The notes: a model not told the origin generated them from the letters alone. Positions 36,739 through 45,368 are shown, numbered from the stretch's first letter. The stretch is 64,000 nt of DNA from JAAYCI01 sp964370295 (GCA_964370295.1 CAYJIR010000005.1:1-64000); one strand, 5' to 3'. Numbers and translations are program-made.

Positions 36739-38199
36739 CTACTTTTGTATAAGAGACAGACCAAACGAAAAACAAACACCCTTTGCTTGATTGTGTGCTT
36801 CGTAACAACCACCATGGCGCTCCACCACAGCTTTTACAATGTGGAGTCCCATGCCCACATTCCCTCCTTGACGCACACGGGCCTCGCCGGCACGGTAGAA
36901 ACTGTTCCAAAGGTTGGGTATGTCTTCCTCTTGCAGATGGCTGCCCTCGTTATACACAGAGAATACGGCCTTGCCCTCTTCTTGCACAAGGCACACCTCG
37001 ATACGCCCTTCTTTAGGGCAATGTTCTAGGGCATTGGATAAATAATTTTTCACAGCTTGTTGTAAATAATATGCATTACCTTGCACCTGCAAGCCGGGCT
37101 GTATGTTCACCTGTATGCTATGTTCCTCTGCCAATGGCCTCATCTTAGCCACAAATCCCTCTACCAAAGCAGAAAAATCCAAACTCTCTGTTTCAAACAC
37201 AGATAAGCCATTTTCCAGGGCAGATACCTCTAGCATAGAGCTTACCATATCGCTTAAATTTTTGCTTTCTTCTATAATCACCTCGCAGTATTCGTCTTTA
37301 TCCACATCATCCACATTATTTTTAAGATTATCTGCATAAATTTGCAAAAGAGCGAGCGGTGTTTTCATTTCATGCGAAACATTGGCCACAAATTCGCGGC
37401 GCATTTGCTCCATTTGTTTTTGCGCTTCCACATCACTTTGTAACCTCGTATTGGCTGTGTTAAGGTCTTCTATGGTGTGTTCCAATTGAAACGCCATCGA
37501 ATTGATGTTTTGTGCCAACGAAGAAAGTTCGCGCGAAGGCTGTATTTCTTTTAATGGTGTTGTAAAGTCAAGTTTCGCAATGCGTTCTGTAGCATTTTGC
37601 ATATACCCTATGGGTTTTGTAATGCTTTTAGACAATAGATAAAAAAGTAATAGCCCCAATAAAAGCACCACACAAGTAATGACTACACTTGCCCCTGTAA
37701 ACAGGGTAACACTGCTTTCGATAGAATTAAGCGTCACCAACATCACCACGCTGATGTTCTGTCCTTCATAGGTGAAACTCTCTTCAAAGCTAAGCAAAAA
37801 CACATCGCCTTTGGGGTTTCCGTTTTCGTGCATCACGATATCCGGTGACGAGGTGTCCTCCACCCTATCGTTTGCAGGTAGTGTGCCGGGGCGCGGTTGT
37901 GGACGATGCTGATTAAAACGGTTCGAAGTTGTGTACAGGCTGGTGTCTTCGCCTTGTGTGATGTTAAAGTCTATGTTGTAGTTGTTTTCGTAGTTCATCA
38001 GTGTTTCTTCTATACTATCAAGGCTGCCTTCATAATCTTGCTCTATATCCTCATAGGCTTTTTCCATGGTTTGCGACATTCGCCACACATAATATTCTGT
38101 GGCAAAAAACAAATTAAATCCAAGCTGGCAAAACAACAACAATATCATCAATAAACCAAATGACATCACCAATTTGCCATGCAAGCTAGCTTTCTTCAT
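36739..38199 (-). CDS. sensor histidine kinase
   Basis: Membrane kinase of a two-component system. Two transmembrane helices (about 12-35 and 175-198) enclose an extracellular sensor of about 140 residues, followed by HAMP, a HisKA domain with the phospho-acceptor in VSHEMKTPLALLQ, and an ATPase domain ending GMGLHIVKAVVERHGG. I start it at the ATG at 38199, seven bases after GAGG, instead of the TTG at 38211. The start overlaps the regulator gene by 14 bases. It probably senses envelope stress or a compound handled by the exporter downstream. Its last codons contain the 14-mer CTGTCTCTTATACA. Confidence 0.93.
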   Translation of the reverse strand: MKKASLHGKLVMSFGLLMILLLFCQLGFNLFFATEYYVWRMSQTMEKAYEDIEQDYEGSLDSIEETLMNYENNYNIDFNITQGEDTSLYTTSNRFNQHRPQPRPGTLPANDRVEDTSSPDIVMHENGNPKGDVFLLSFEESFTYEGQNISVVMLVTLNSIESSVTLFTGASVVITCVVLLLGLLLFYLLSKSITKPIGYMQNATERIAKLDFTTPLKEIQPSRELSSLAQNINSMAFQLEHTIEDLNTANTRLQSDVEAQKQMEQMRREFVANVSHEMKTPLALLQIYADNLKNNVDDVDKDEYCEVIIEESKNLSDMVSSMLEVSALENGLSVFETESLDFSALVEGFVAKMRPLAEEHSIQVNIQPGLQVQGNAYYLQQAVKNYLSNALEHCPKEGRIEVCLVQEEGKAVFSVYNEGSHLQEEDIPNLWNSFYRAGEARVRQGGNVGMGLHIVKAVVERHGGCYEAHNQAKGVCFSFGLSLIQK

Positions 38200-38884
38200 G
38201 GGGTACCTCAAATTGATATCCTATGCGATGCACGGTTTTTATATAGCAAGCCTGTTCTTGCAATTTGATACGCAGCTGTTTTACATGGGTGTCCACGGTG
38301 CGGCTTTCACCCTCAAAATCGTATCCCCAAACGCTGTTTAAAATTTGTTCTCTTGAGAAAACAAGCAATGGATTTGTGGCAAAAAACAACAGCAAATCAA
38401 ACTCTCGCTTGGTAAGGTGCAGTGTGTTGACACCACATATCACACTTCGTTTTATAGGGCTTATGCATAGTTTTCCGCACTGTATATCCTCTGCACCTGT
38501 TTTCCCCACACGTTTCAATAGCGCCTCTATGCGCATCAGTAGTAAAGAAGGAGAAAATGGTTTTGTTATATAGTCATCTGCCCCGGCTTTAAATCCTTTT
38601 ACCTGGTCGTATTCTTCCCCACGTGCCGTCAGCAAAATAGTAGGCGTTAAAGCGTCATTTTGACGCAAGTTATCCAAAACTTCATAACCATTTAGTTTGG
38701 GCATCATAATATCCAGCAAAATCAAGTCGATTTGCGCACTGCTGGCATAAAAGCACTCCAGTGCCTCTTCTCCATCGTAAGCACACAGCACACTAAAGCC
38801 GTTGGCCTTTAGCAAATCTTGTATCGCTCGCACCATTTTCGCCTCATCGTCTACCACCAAAACACATCGTTTTGAACCTATCAT
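38186..38884 (-). CDS. OmpR/PhoB-family response regulator
   Basis: Receiver domain with the acidic pair in VVDDEAK, the phospho-acceptor in LILLDIMMPKLNG and the conserved Lys in YITKPFSPSLL. The C-terminal winged helix follows (TKREFDLLLFFATNP, then SRTVDTHVKQLRIKL). 232 residues. It overlaps the histidine-kinase gene and lies upstream of the exporter, which it probably controls. Confidence 0.95.
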   Translation of the reverse strand: MIGSKRCVLVVDDEAKMVRAIQDLLKANGFSVLCAYDGEEALECFYASSAQIDLILLDIMMPKLNGYEVLDNLRQNDALTPTILLTARGEEYDQVKGFKAGADDYITKPFSPSLLLMRIEALLKRVGKTGAEDIQCGKLCISPIKRSVICGVNTLHLTKREFDLLLFFATNPLLVFSREQILNSVWGYDFEGESRTVDTHVKQLRIKLQEQACYIKTVHRIGYQFEVPHEES

Positions 38885-39113
38885 CCTAAACCTCCTACTT
38901 TTTGTATGCTTTACATACCATCATAACCAAACTTGTGATGAATCCATGATGATACTGTAACATCATACACAAAATAGCAACATTTCCGGTTCTGCCAACA
39001 TTATAAACAAGGGGTTACAAAACAAACACGATCACTTAAGACAACATTCGCTGCCCGTCGCTCACCCCGCTTGCAATCGGCCTGCACTTTCATCCAACAA
39101 CATAAACCGCTTC

Positions 39114-39173
39114 TTTTTTAAAAAAGAGAAGCCCTTTTGGAAAATCAAAATTTCCAAAGGGGCTTGTCTTTTT
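39114..39173. terminator. bidirectional rho-independent terminator
   Basis: AAGCCCTTTTGGAAA (39129-39143) pairs with TTTCCAAAGGGGCTT (39151-39165), with a single G-U pair. T-rich runs lie on both sides (CTTTTT on the plus strand, CTCTTTTTT on the minus). It ends the RidA-fusion transcript on the minus strand. The rest of 38885-39113 holds no gene. Confidence 0.75.
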
Positions 39174-39174
39174 C

Positions 39175-39340
39175 TAGGTGGTGTCGACAGTAGTTGAACC
39201 GAGCATATTTTAAGCAATTTTTTTATTCTATGGGGCCTGAAAATTGCCGTACTCCTTGATGGAATTCAAGATATTTAGGCCCCATAGGGCGGAAAAAGGG
39301 CCAAAATAGGCCGACTGAACACGATTGTCGACACCTCCTA
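39175..39340. repeat. MITE-like structured repeat, copy 2
   Basis: A 166-base relative of 33085-33248, again flanked by TA. The ends TAGGTGGTGTCGAC and GTCGACACCTCCTA are inverted with one mismatch. The central stem CTATGGGGCCT/AGGCCCCATAG has a different sequence from copy 1 yet still pairs. The loop ACTCCTTGATGGAATTCAAG is nearly identical. No coding frame lies inside. Confidence 0.8.
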
Positions 39341-39416
39341 AATCCATTCGGCACAAAACATCAGCACCAACATTTTGCGCCCTAGCCGGCCGAACTCATT
39401 TTTACAAACGAATTTT

Positions 39417-40688
39417 TTATGCTTTGGGCGGTGTGCCTTCTTCGTTGGCCACCACAGCATCCACTTGGATAAGAGCGCCTTTGGGCAAAGCCGAAACGCC
39501 AATCACTCTTAGCGCCGGTGTTCCCTGTGGGAAGAATTTTGCATACGCTTCGTTTACTGCCTCTAAATCGCCGATATTTTTCAAAGCGATGTTCACTTTC
39601 ACCGTGTCTTCCAATTTATGGCCAATGCTTTCCACGATATTTTGCAGATGCGTAAAGCAGCATGTTGCTTGCTCTTTAACACCACCGCTTACAAGGGCAC
39701 CTGTTTTGGCGTCCACCGGAAGTTGGGCCGAAATGTGGTTATAGTGCGAGAACGCCACCGTTTGTGTCGATAGCGCACAGATGGGTGCTTTGTCGGTGTT
39801 GTTTGCATAGATAACAATGCCGTGTCTGTCTTCCACCAGTTGTGGCGGGGTGCCGTCTCCGTGAGACACAACGGCTTCCATTTGCACCAAAGCACCCATG
39901 GGCAGGGCAGCCGCTTGCACCACGGTACGCGCCGGCATATAGCCTACCGCTCTGGCAATGGCAGTATCCGGGAAGAAGGTTTTATACACGGCATCCACGG
40001 CTTCTACATCCGCAAGATCGGTTAGGAAAATCGTCATGCGCACAATGTCGTCCATGGGCACGTCAATGCTTTCTAAAACAGCCTTGATGTTCTGCAGGCA
40101 ACGAATGGCCTGTGCGCTCACGCCGCCTTCCACCACACGGCCCGTTTTGGGGCAGAGGGGGAGCTGGGCAGAAACGTTGTTGTAGTGCGAAAACGAAACC
40201 GTTTGTGTGGAAAGAGCACACTGCGGTGCATTCGCTGTGTTGTTGCACAGTTTAATCAAATCGCCCGCTTGTGGCGCATTCGGAATGGTGCCCTCGCCGT
40301 TGGTTAAAAGGGCCTCGATTTGCACAAGTGCATTCATGGGCAGGGCGTCTACGGCCACGGTGGTGCGTGCCGGCACATAGGTGGGATAAAAACCTTTGAA
40401 TACTTCGTTTACAGCATCCACGTCTTCAATGTCTGCAACAAAAACAGTAAGCCTTGCCACATCGCTCATCACATGGCCAATACTCTCGGCAATGGCCTTG
40501 ATATTTAAGAAGCATTGCTCTGCTTGCTCTTTGATGCCACCTGCCACAAGGGCCCCTGTTTTAGGGTCGATAGGAAGCTGGGCAGAAAGATTATTGTAAT
40601 GTGAGAAAGCGGTGCTGTGCGAGCTGAGGGCCACCCCTTTGGGCGCTTTTTCTGCGTTTCTTGCAAGTACTGCATTGTAGTTGCTCAT
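39417..40688 (-). CDS. triple RidA (YjgF/UK114) domain fusion protein
   Basis: Three tandem RidA domains in one chain, about residues 1-135, 136-285 and 286-423. RidA enzymes hydrolyse reactive imines and enamines and usually act as homotrimers of single 130-residue subunits; here one chain could form a pseudo-trimer. Domains 1 and 2 keep the catalytic Arg in PART (Arg108, Arg254) and the later Glu (125, 271). Domain 3 reads PALR and has Asp410 in place of Glu, so that active site is probably altered. AAGGAG precedes the ATG. It is transcribed alone. Confidence 0.92.
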   Translation of the reverse strand: MSNYNAVLARNAEKAPKGVALSSHSTAFSHYNNLSAQLPIDPKTGALVAGGIKEQAEQCFLNIKAIAESIGHVMSDVARLTVFVADIEDVDAVNEVFKGFYPTYVPARTTVAVDALPMNALVQIEALLTNGEGTIPNAPQAGDLIKLCNNTANAPQCALSTQTVSFSHYNNVSAQLPLCPKTGRVVEGGVSAQAIRCLQNIKAVLESIDVPMDDIVRMTIFLTDLADVEAVDAVYKTFFPDTAIARAVGYMPARTVVQAAALPMGALVQMEAVVSHGDGTPPQLVEDRHGIVIYANNTDKAPICALSTQTVAFSHYNHISAQLPVDAKTGALVSGGVKEQATCCFTHLQNIVESIGHKLEDTVKVNIALKNIGDLEAVNEAYAKFFPQGTPALRVIGVSALPKGALIQVDAVVANEEGTPPKA

Positions 40689-40824
40689 GTTTTATTTCTC
40701 CTTTTTTGCGATAGTTTTCCTTTTTGCACATCATCATCTTATAAATGTGCGCTTTAAAAAAGCAAGTGATTGCTTTTGCTTGTGCAAAACCCCAATACTT
40801 TGAAATTCTACAAAAGCTTTTTTC

Positions 40825-40833
40825 ATTGTAGCA
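40825..40833 (-). promoter_or_regulatory. -10 region of the RidA-fusion gene
   Basis: Minus-strand extended -10 TGCTACAAT (TACAAT complement at 40825-40830), about 137 bases before the ATG. No consensus -35; the expected position touches the 21-bp inverted repeat just upstream. Confidence 0.45.
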
Positions 40834-40852
40834 TATAAATCATGCCCATGAA

Positions 40853-40900
40853 AGATGCGCCTTATTTTTTGTAAGAACATACAAAAAATAAGGCGCATCT
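40853..40900. repeat. perfect 21-bp inverted repeat
   Basis: AGATGCGCCTTATTTTTTGT plus A (40853-40873) is exactly complementary to 40880-40900 around a six-base loop. It abuts the -35 position of the RidA-fusion promoter, so it may be an operator or an upstream terminator hairpin. Confidence 0.85.
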
Positions 40901-40904
40901 GAAT

Positions 40905-41090
40905 GTGTCAACATGCTTTTTTGTGAACTATGACGGAAGAAGCGCACAAAACCTTTGCACCTTCAATGCTTTAGAGAAATCTCTTCCTGGAATTATGTTC
41001 CCAAATATCTTGCCAAGCCGGAAAGTTAAATACGGCTTCTACCTTGATGGTGTCGATATGCATGTTTATTTGATACTTTCCGGATAGGCA
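40905..41090. repeat. spacer with 'TTGACA' family repeat and long hairpin
   Basis: On the minus strand, TAGTTCACAAAAAAGCATGT followed by TGACAC (40905-40932) resembles the TTGACAAAGT-family copies. CACAAAACCTTTGCACCTTC recalls the TGCAAGGTTTT family. CCGGAAAGT (41018-41026) pairs with ACTTTCCGG (41075-41083); its loop includes CCTTGATGG, as in the structured repeat at 39175. No gene is seen. Confidence 0.45.
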
Positions 41091-41128
41091 CGACCTAAGC
41101 CCCCTCGTAAGCACGGCACACACCGATA

Positions 41129-42715
41129 TTAAAGCACCCGAAGGCTAAAAAGCAAAATAATGTAAAAACTTAAGATAGCCATTACAATTTGCTGAAAATG
41201 AAAGGATAACTTGCGCAGTGCATACAGTTTGGTGGTTTTGGACAAGAAAAACTTATACAGCGCAAAGGCAAGCAGAACACTAATCAGATAAGAAATGGCT
41301 TTTTCCCCATACAGAAGAGGCGTAATCTGCAAACTGGTGTCAAACATTAAGTTCATAAACGCCGTTCCAAAAACCCCGCCCAAAAGGCAGGTAAACCCCA
41401 ACGCCAGCAACACGAACTTTTTTTGCCTGCTTTGCAACACCCTGGTTTGGGGTTCGCCCCACAGCATATGAGAATACTTCACAAAAGAAAGAATGGTTCC
41501 AAAATTAATAAGAAGAAACAATAACTCTAAGGGGTGATCTTTTACACCATACTGCATAAAATATTTTGAAACAGAGGCATTAAAAAAAGGTGCCCCACTG
41601 ATACCCAGTATCCCCAGAATCGTTGCAAACCCCGTGATGGGCATGGTTTTTAAAACCCCGTGTATCTTGCGGATATCTCGCGTTTTGTATTGTTTGATAA
41701 TCATCCCCGCCGATAAAAACAACAGCGATTTAAAAACCGCATGGCAAATGATGTGATACAAGGCGCCATAGGAAGAAATTTCGCTGGGCACGGTGAGCCC
41801 CAGGGCTATTAAGCCTATTTGGGAGATTGTGTGAAACGCCAAAATCAATTTTATATCGGTTTGGGAAAGGGCCATAACAAACCCTACAATGGCGGTGCCG
41901 GCGGCTATCCATGTGAAAAACAGGGTATCGCTGATAGCGGCGGAAAACATGCTTGTAAACACAAAAAAAAGGTAAATTCCATTTTTAACATACAGCCCCG
42001 ACAAAATGGCCGAAACCGCAGAAGGTGCGCTTGGCGTGGCGTGGGCCCGCGGCAGCCAGCTAAAAAGAGGAAAAAACGCACTTTTCAGGCAAATCGCCGT
42101 CATAATAAAGGCAAAGGGAACGATCAAATCATCGCTGTTTGCATGGGGCATCATTTCCCTTATTTGAGAAATAGATAGTACCCCAAATATTTTATACAAA
42201 TACCCAACGCCAAACAGATAAAACAACATACAAATAACTTGAGAAAGCAAGTAGACCATGCCGTCGTACACAGAGCGCAGGTCTCTTTTATACATTATCA
42301 AAATAGCCACCACCACCGTGGCCACTTCAAGCAAAACAAAAATGGTGAACAAATCGTCGGCCAAAAAAACCCCGGAAAGCAGGCCTTGCAATATCAAAAA
42401 CAGCATCACAAACTTTGAATCGAAAAATGTTTCCCGCATGGTATAAACAAAACAAGCGGAAAACAAAACAACACAAATCCCTATCAACGCCATTGTATAG
42501 CGGTTTGCCACCAGCGCTATGCCAAGCACGGGGTTTTGTGCCCCCAGCACCTGTGTGATGCTTCCTTCCTTGATTATGTGCACAAAAACAAAAAGAAAAA
42601 CGCAAAAAAGAAACAATTCCACCAAAACGGTGAACACACGCAGCGGAAATTTCGGAATGCTATAGCTTAGCACCGCGCAAAGCACCGGAACACATACAAA
42701 AGCAAGTAAAATCAT
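41129..42715 (-). CDS. mrpD: Mrp antiporter subunit D (ND2/ND4/ND5-like)
   Basis: Large polytopic antiporter subunit of the Proton_antipo_M family, here the only one in the operon. The key buried charges are recognisable: Glu130 in FVLLEVATVV and Lys211 in ICLKSAFFPLFSWLPRAH. 528 residues, about 14 helices. Its start overlaps the mrpC stop by four bases. It should couple Na+ and H+ exchange together with the small subunits encoded upstream. Confidence 0.92.
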   Translation of the reverse strand: MILLAFVCVPVLCAVLSYSIPKFPLRVFTVLVELFLFCVFLFVFVHIIKEGSITQVLGAQNPVLGIALVANRYTMALIGICVVLFSACFVYTMRETFFDSKFVMLFLILQGLLSGVFLADDLFTIFVLLEVATVVVAILIMYKRDLRSVYDGMVYLLSQVICMLFYLFGVGYLYKIFGVLSISQIREMMPHANSDDLIVPFAFIMTAICLKSAFFPLFSWLPRAHATPSAPSAVSAILSGLYVKNGIYLFFVFTSMFSAAISDTLFFTWIAAGTAIVGFVMALSQTDIKLILAFHTISQIGLIALGLTVPSEISSYGALYHIICHAVFKSLLFLSAGMIIKQYKTRDIRKIHGVLKTMPITGFATILGILGISGAPFFNASVSKYFMQYGVKDHPLELLFLLINFGTILSFVKYSHMLWGEPQTRVLQSRQKKFVLLALGFTCLLGGVFGTAFMNLMFDTSLQITPLLYGEKAISYLISVLLAFALYKFFLSKTTKLYALRKLSFHFQQIVMAILSFYIILLFSLRVL

Positions 42716-43062
42716 GAATCTACATCCATTCTTTTTTTATGAATAGCAGTCCAGTTTGAATTTCCGTACAGATGGTAGAGGCTGATAAACATACAAAGAG
42801 ATATGGCCGTTACAGCAACGCCGATTACAATGGCCGTTATCATAAGAGCCTGCGGCAGCGGATCTGAAACCGCCATAGACTCGATGCCAATGGGCGCTGT
42901 ATCTTCCGGGGTGGCAAACATAGTGAGAAAAAAGGTGATGACAGCCACTTCCATGATGCCAATGCAAACAATTGTTTTTAAAATGCGACGGCTGCTGAAT
43001 ATACCCGCTATCCCAATGAAAAACAAGGCCACAGAAACCGTTTCTCCCGTTAAAAAATCCAT
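42712..43062 (-). CDS. mrpC: Mrp antiporter subunit C (NuoK-like)
   Basis: Three-helix NuoK/MnhC homologue. LTGETVSVALFFIGIAGIFS, ILKTIVCIGIMEVAVITFF and DPLPQALMITAIVIGVA are typical of the family. I choose the ATG at 43062 because AAAGGGAAG precedes it; a TTG at 43098 would overlap the previous gene and add 12 basic residues. About 116 residues. Confidence 0.9.
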   Translation of the reverse strand: MDFLTGETVSVALFFIGIAGIFSSRRILKTIVCIGIMEVAVITFFLTMFATPEDTAPIGIESMAVSDPLPQALMITAIVIGVAVTAISLCMFISLYHLYGNSNWTAIHKKRMDVDS

Positions 43063-43094
43063 AAACTTCCCTTTCCTTTTTATCTGTTTTTTCG

Positions 43095-43766
43095 TCAATT
43101 GTCTTCGTAGTGCACAAACCTATAAAAGACAAGGGTAAGCCCGCAAAACACTTTGATTCCGATAAGACCATTCATTAAAATCAAATAGGCGATATTATAT
43201 TCGGGATGGCCCAAATACAGCGAAGAAGCCGCAAATGTGAGCGCAAGCATGGCAAGTGCCAAAAACAAAAGCTTTTCCAAGCGCTCGTAGGCATGCAAAC
43301 GAATCACTTTTTGGGGTTTCACCAAATATACACAGATAAAAACCGACGACAGCGCCGCGCCGCCCTGAAATCCCCCGCCGGGGGTGTTATGGCCGTTTAC
43401 AATCAAATAGAAACCCAGCATCATAATGATGGGAAGTATCAAGGCAATGATGCTAATGGGTCTTTTTTTCTTTGTGGCTGTGCCAAAAAAAGCCACCGCT
43501 TGCACGTCGTGCTCATGGCGCGAGAAATGAACAACCCCCATCACGCTAACCAACAGCATCAAAGCTTCAAAAACCGTGTCAAAAACACGATAATGCAAAT
43601 AGACAGACGCTACCGCATTTTCGGCATGGGTATCGGTGACATAATTGTTCATAATTGCTTCAAACAAGATGGGGGTTTTTGCCGCCATGGTGGGAAACGA
43701 AAGAAAAAAAGTGAGCACAGCGGCAACCAGGGCAAGCAAAAACCCTACTATACGCATCTTTTTCAT
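43095..43766 (-). CDS. mrpB: Mrp antiporter subunit B (MnhB family, with N-terminal extension)
   Basis: Membrane subunit with the MnhB signature VNGHNTPGGGFQGGA. The first about 95 residues resemble the MbhE-like part that ends MrpA in other species, so this gene may fuse MbhE- and MnhB-type segments. 223 residues against about 140 for a bare MnhB. It overlaps its neighbours by a few bases on the upstream side. Confidence 0.88.
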   Translation of the reverse strand: MKKMRIVGFLLALVAAVLTFFLSFPTMAAKTPILFEAIMNNYVTDTHAENAVASVYLHYRVFDTVFEALMLLVSVMGVVHFSRHEHDVQAVAFFGTATKKKRPISIIALILPIIMMLGFYLIVNGHNTPGGGFQGGAALSSVFICVYLVKPQKVIRLHAYERLEKLLFLALAMLALTFAASSLYLGHPEYNIAYLILMNGLIGIKVFCGLTLVFYRFVHYEDN

Positions 43767-44320
43767 AATGCATCCTCGCTTTGAACATTTACAAAAGCAA
43801 GCCGGTCCTCGTTAAAATCGGCCTGCAACAACTCTTTAATGGCCTGCACATGCAATTCTGTGTTGGAACCATAAAGGGTGATGCGGTCGTTTTCACTGTG
43901 CAATATCAAATCATACAGGTGTTCATTTGCAATTTTACCGGGCGGTTCCCATGTGTATACAGCTTGGGCCTCTAGGTCGTGATTATCAAGATATCCCATG
44001 ATTTTAGAGGCCACATCCTTTGTTTCGGCCCGCAGTTTCGAATCGCTTTGAACTTGCCTAGAGCCCCCGGTAAAATAGATATAAAAAGTTCTGTGTTTTT
44101 TTAAGGCCACTATAAACAAAATGGTGGAAAGCGCACTGCCAATCACCGCCTCTGCTATGGCCACATCCGGTGCATGATATAACAAATAGCAAAAAGAAGC
44201 CAAAAGTGAAAACGCCCCCAGTGCAATAATGATGCGTTTATAGTTTCGGCTGCTAACGATGAAAAGAGCGAGAAAAATCATAAAAATAAAAATGAATTTA
44301 TCGGCTGTCATCTTTCTCAT
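43763..44320 (-). CDS. MbhD/DUF4040-type subunit (MrpA C-terminal-like)
   Basis: The N-terminal helices carry the MbhD signature HAPDVAIAEAVIGSALSTIL, the stretch that follows the ND5-like part in full-length MrpA. A soluble region of about 90 residues follows (from about 95) with no family I recognise. There is no ND5-like domain in the gene, so the complex lacks a complete MrpA. It overlaps mrpG by 23 bases. Confidence 0.85.
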   Translation of the reverse strand: MRKMTADKFIFIFMIFLALFIVSSRNYKRIIIALGAFSLLASFCYLLYHAPDVAIAEAVIGSALSTILFIVALKKHRTFYIYFTGGSRQVQSDSKLRAETKDVASKIMGYLDNHDLEAQAVYTWEPPGKIANEHLYDLILHSENDRITLYGSNTELHVQAIKELLQADFNEDRLAFVNVQSEDAL

Positions 44321-44612
44321 CCTTTTTCAATTTATACCCCGAAAAATAGGCCGAGGCCGCTATCGAGGATGTGACAATTGGATTTATGATTAAAACAACC
44401 ATCATAATAAACAGCACCTTAAGGGTGAACCAGCTGAAGCCGCTTAAAAATGCCACCCCGATTAATATGGTGATAAGGCCAACCGTATCAATATCGGCTG
44501 CCGAAAGAAGGCGTGCATAGAAATTTTGAAAACGAAAAACCCCAACCAAGCCAACGCCAACAAACAAAAGGCCCACAAAGATAAACAGATAGCCAATGCT
44601 ATGCATAAACAC
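44298..44612 (-). CDS. mrpG: Mrp antiporter subunit G
   Basis: Three-helix MnhG/PhaG homologue of 104 residues. GLVGVFRFQNFYARLLSAAD, followed by TVGLITILIG, is the family signature. It lies three bases after mrpF. Confidence 0.92.
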   Translation of the reverse strand: MFMHSIGYLFIFVGLLFVGVGLVGVFRFQNFYARLLSAADIDTVGLITILIGVAFLSGFSWFTLKVLFIMMVVLIINPIVTSSIAASAYFSGYKLKKDEKDDSR

Positions 44613-44615
44613 CTC

Positions 44616-44870
44616 CTATTTTTTTTCTTTTCGAAGAAATTTGGATATGGATGTGGTGCCCACAAAACTAAGCAATGCAAAAGTTAGCCCAATATCCAAA
44701 TAATAGGATTGGCCGTTTTCGAAGGAGTACAAGATAATAACCATAATAATTTTACTGGACAACAAAGAAAACCCAAGCAGGCGGTCCCACACAGAGGGGC
44801 CAACCAAGATACGATATCCACTGAAAATGGCGGCCACAATCAAGCACAGGATTACCGCATTGATAAACAT
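44616..44870 (-). CDS. mrpF: Mrp antiporter subunit F
   Basis: Three-helix MnhF homologue of 84 residues; RILVGPSVWDRLLGFSLLSS is the typical central motif. It starts nine bases after the mrpE stop. Confidence 0.92.
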   Translation of the reverse strand: MFINAVILCLIVAAIFSGYRILVGPSVWDRLLGFSLLSSKIIMVIILYSFENGQSYYLDIGLTFALLSFVGTTSISKFLRKEKK

Positions 44871-44879
44871 ACATACTCC

Positions 44880-45368
44880 TTACGACATGTCATTTTTTCT
44901 TTTCATGTTTGCCAAATGCACCTCCAGTGCTTTGGTTGGTTCCTCTTCTGCTCGATGCATGGAAAGCACCGTTATAATGCCCTCTTTATTTTCTAGAGAA
45001 ATGGTGCCCGGTGTAAGCGTTATAGAACTTTCTAAAACCGTATGCAAAAACAAATTTTGAATGTTTTTGTCAATTTCAACCGTAAAAAACTCGGGGTTCA
45101 CAGTCCCTTTTAAAATTAGAATAGCCGCGCAGATTCCGTTTCGATAGATTTCCTTCAAAAGAAACAAAAGATACTTTAGAAAAGGGAGCAGGGGCAAAGA
45201 AAAAACCCTGGTATAATTTATATCTAGCAGGGTGTTGGTTGCAAAAAGACAAAAAGCAGTAAAAGCAAGCCCGGTTAAAACACTCAGGGGCGTGAACGCC
45301 TCGTTCATCACAATCCATACAAAGAACAAAAGAGCGGAAATTCCAAATACTTCTCGTTTTTTCTTCAT
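44880..45368 (-). CDS. mrpE: Mrp antiporter subunit E
   Basis: MnhE homologue with two or three N-terminal helices and the cytoplasmic motif SSITLTPGTISL. 162 residues. It is the first gene of the order E-F-G-MbhD-B-C-D, the arrangement also seen in Mrp modules of Thermococcales and Thermotogae and in membrane-bound hydrogenases. No hydrogenase or oxidoreductase genes are attached here. GGAGGG precedes the ATG. Confidence 0.92.
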   Translation of the reverse strand: MKKKREVFGISALLFFVWIVMNEAFTPLSVLTGLAFTAFCLFATNTLLDINYTRVFSLPLLPFLKYLLFLLKEIYRNGICAAILILKGTVNPEFFTVEIDKNIQNLFLHTVLESSITLTPGTISLENKEGIITVLSMHRAEEEPTKALEVHLANMKRKNDMS

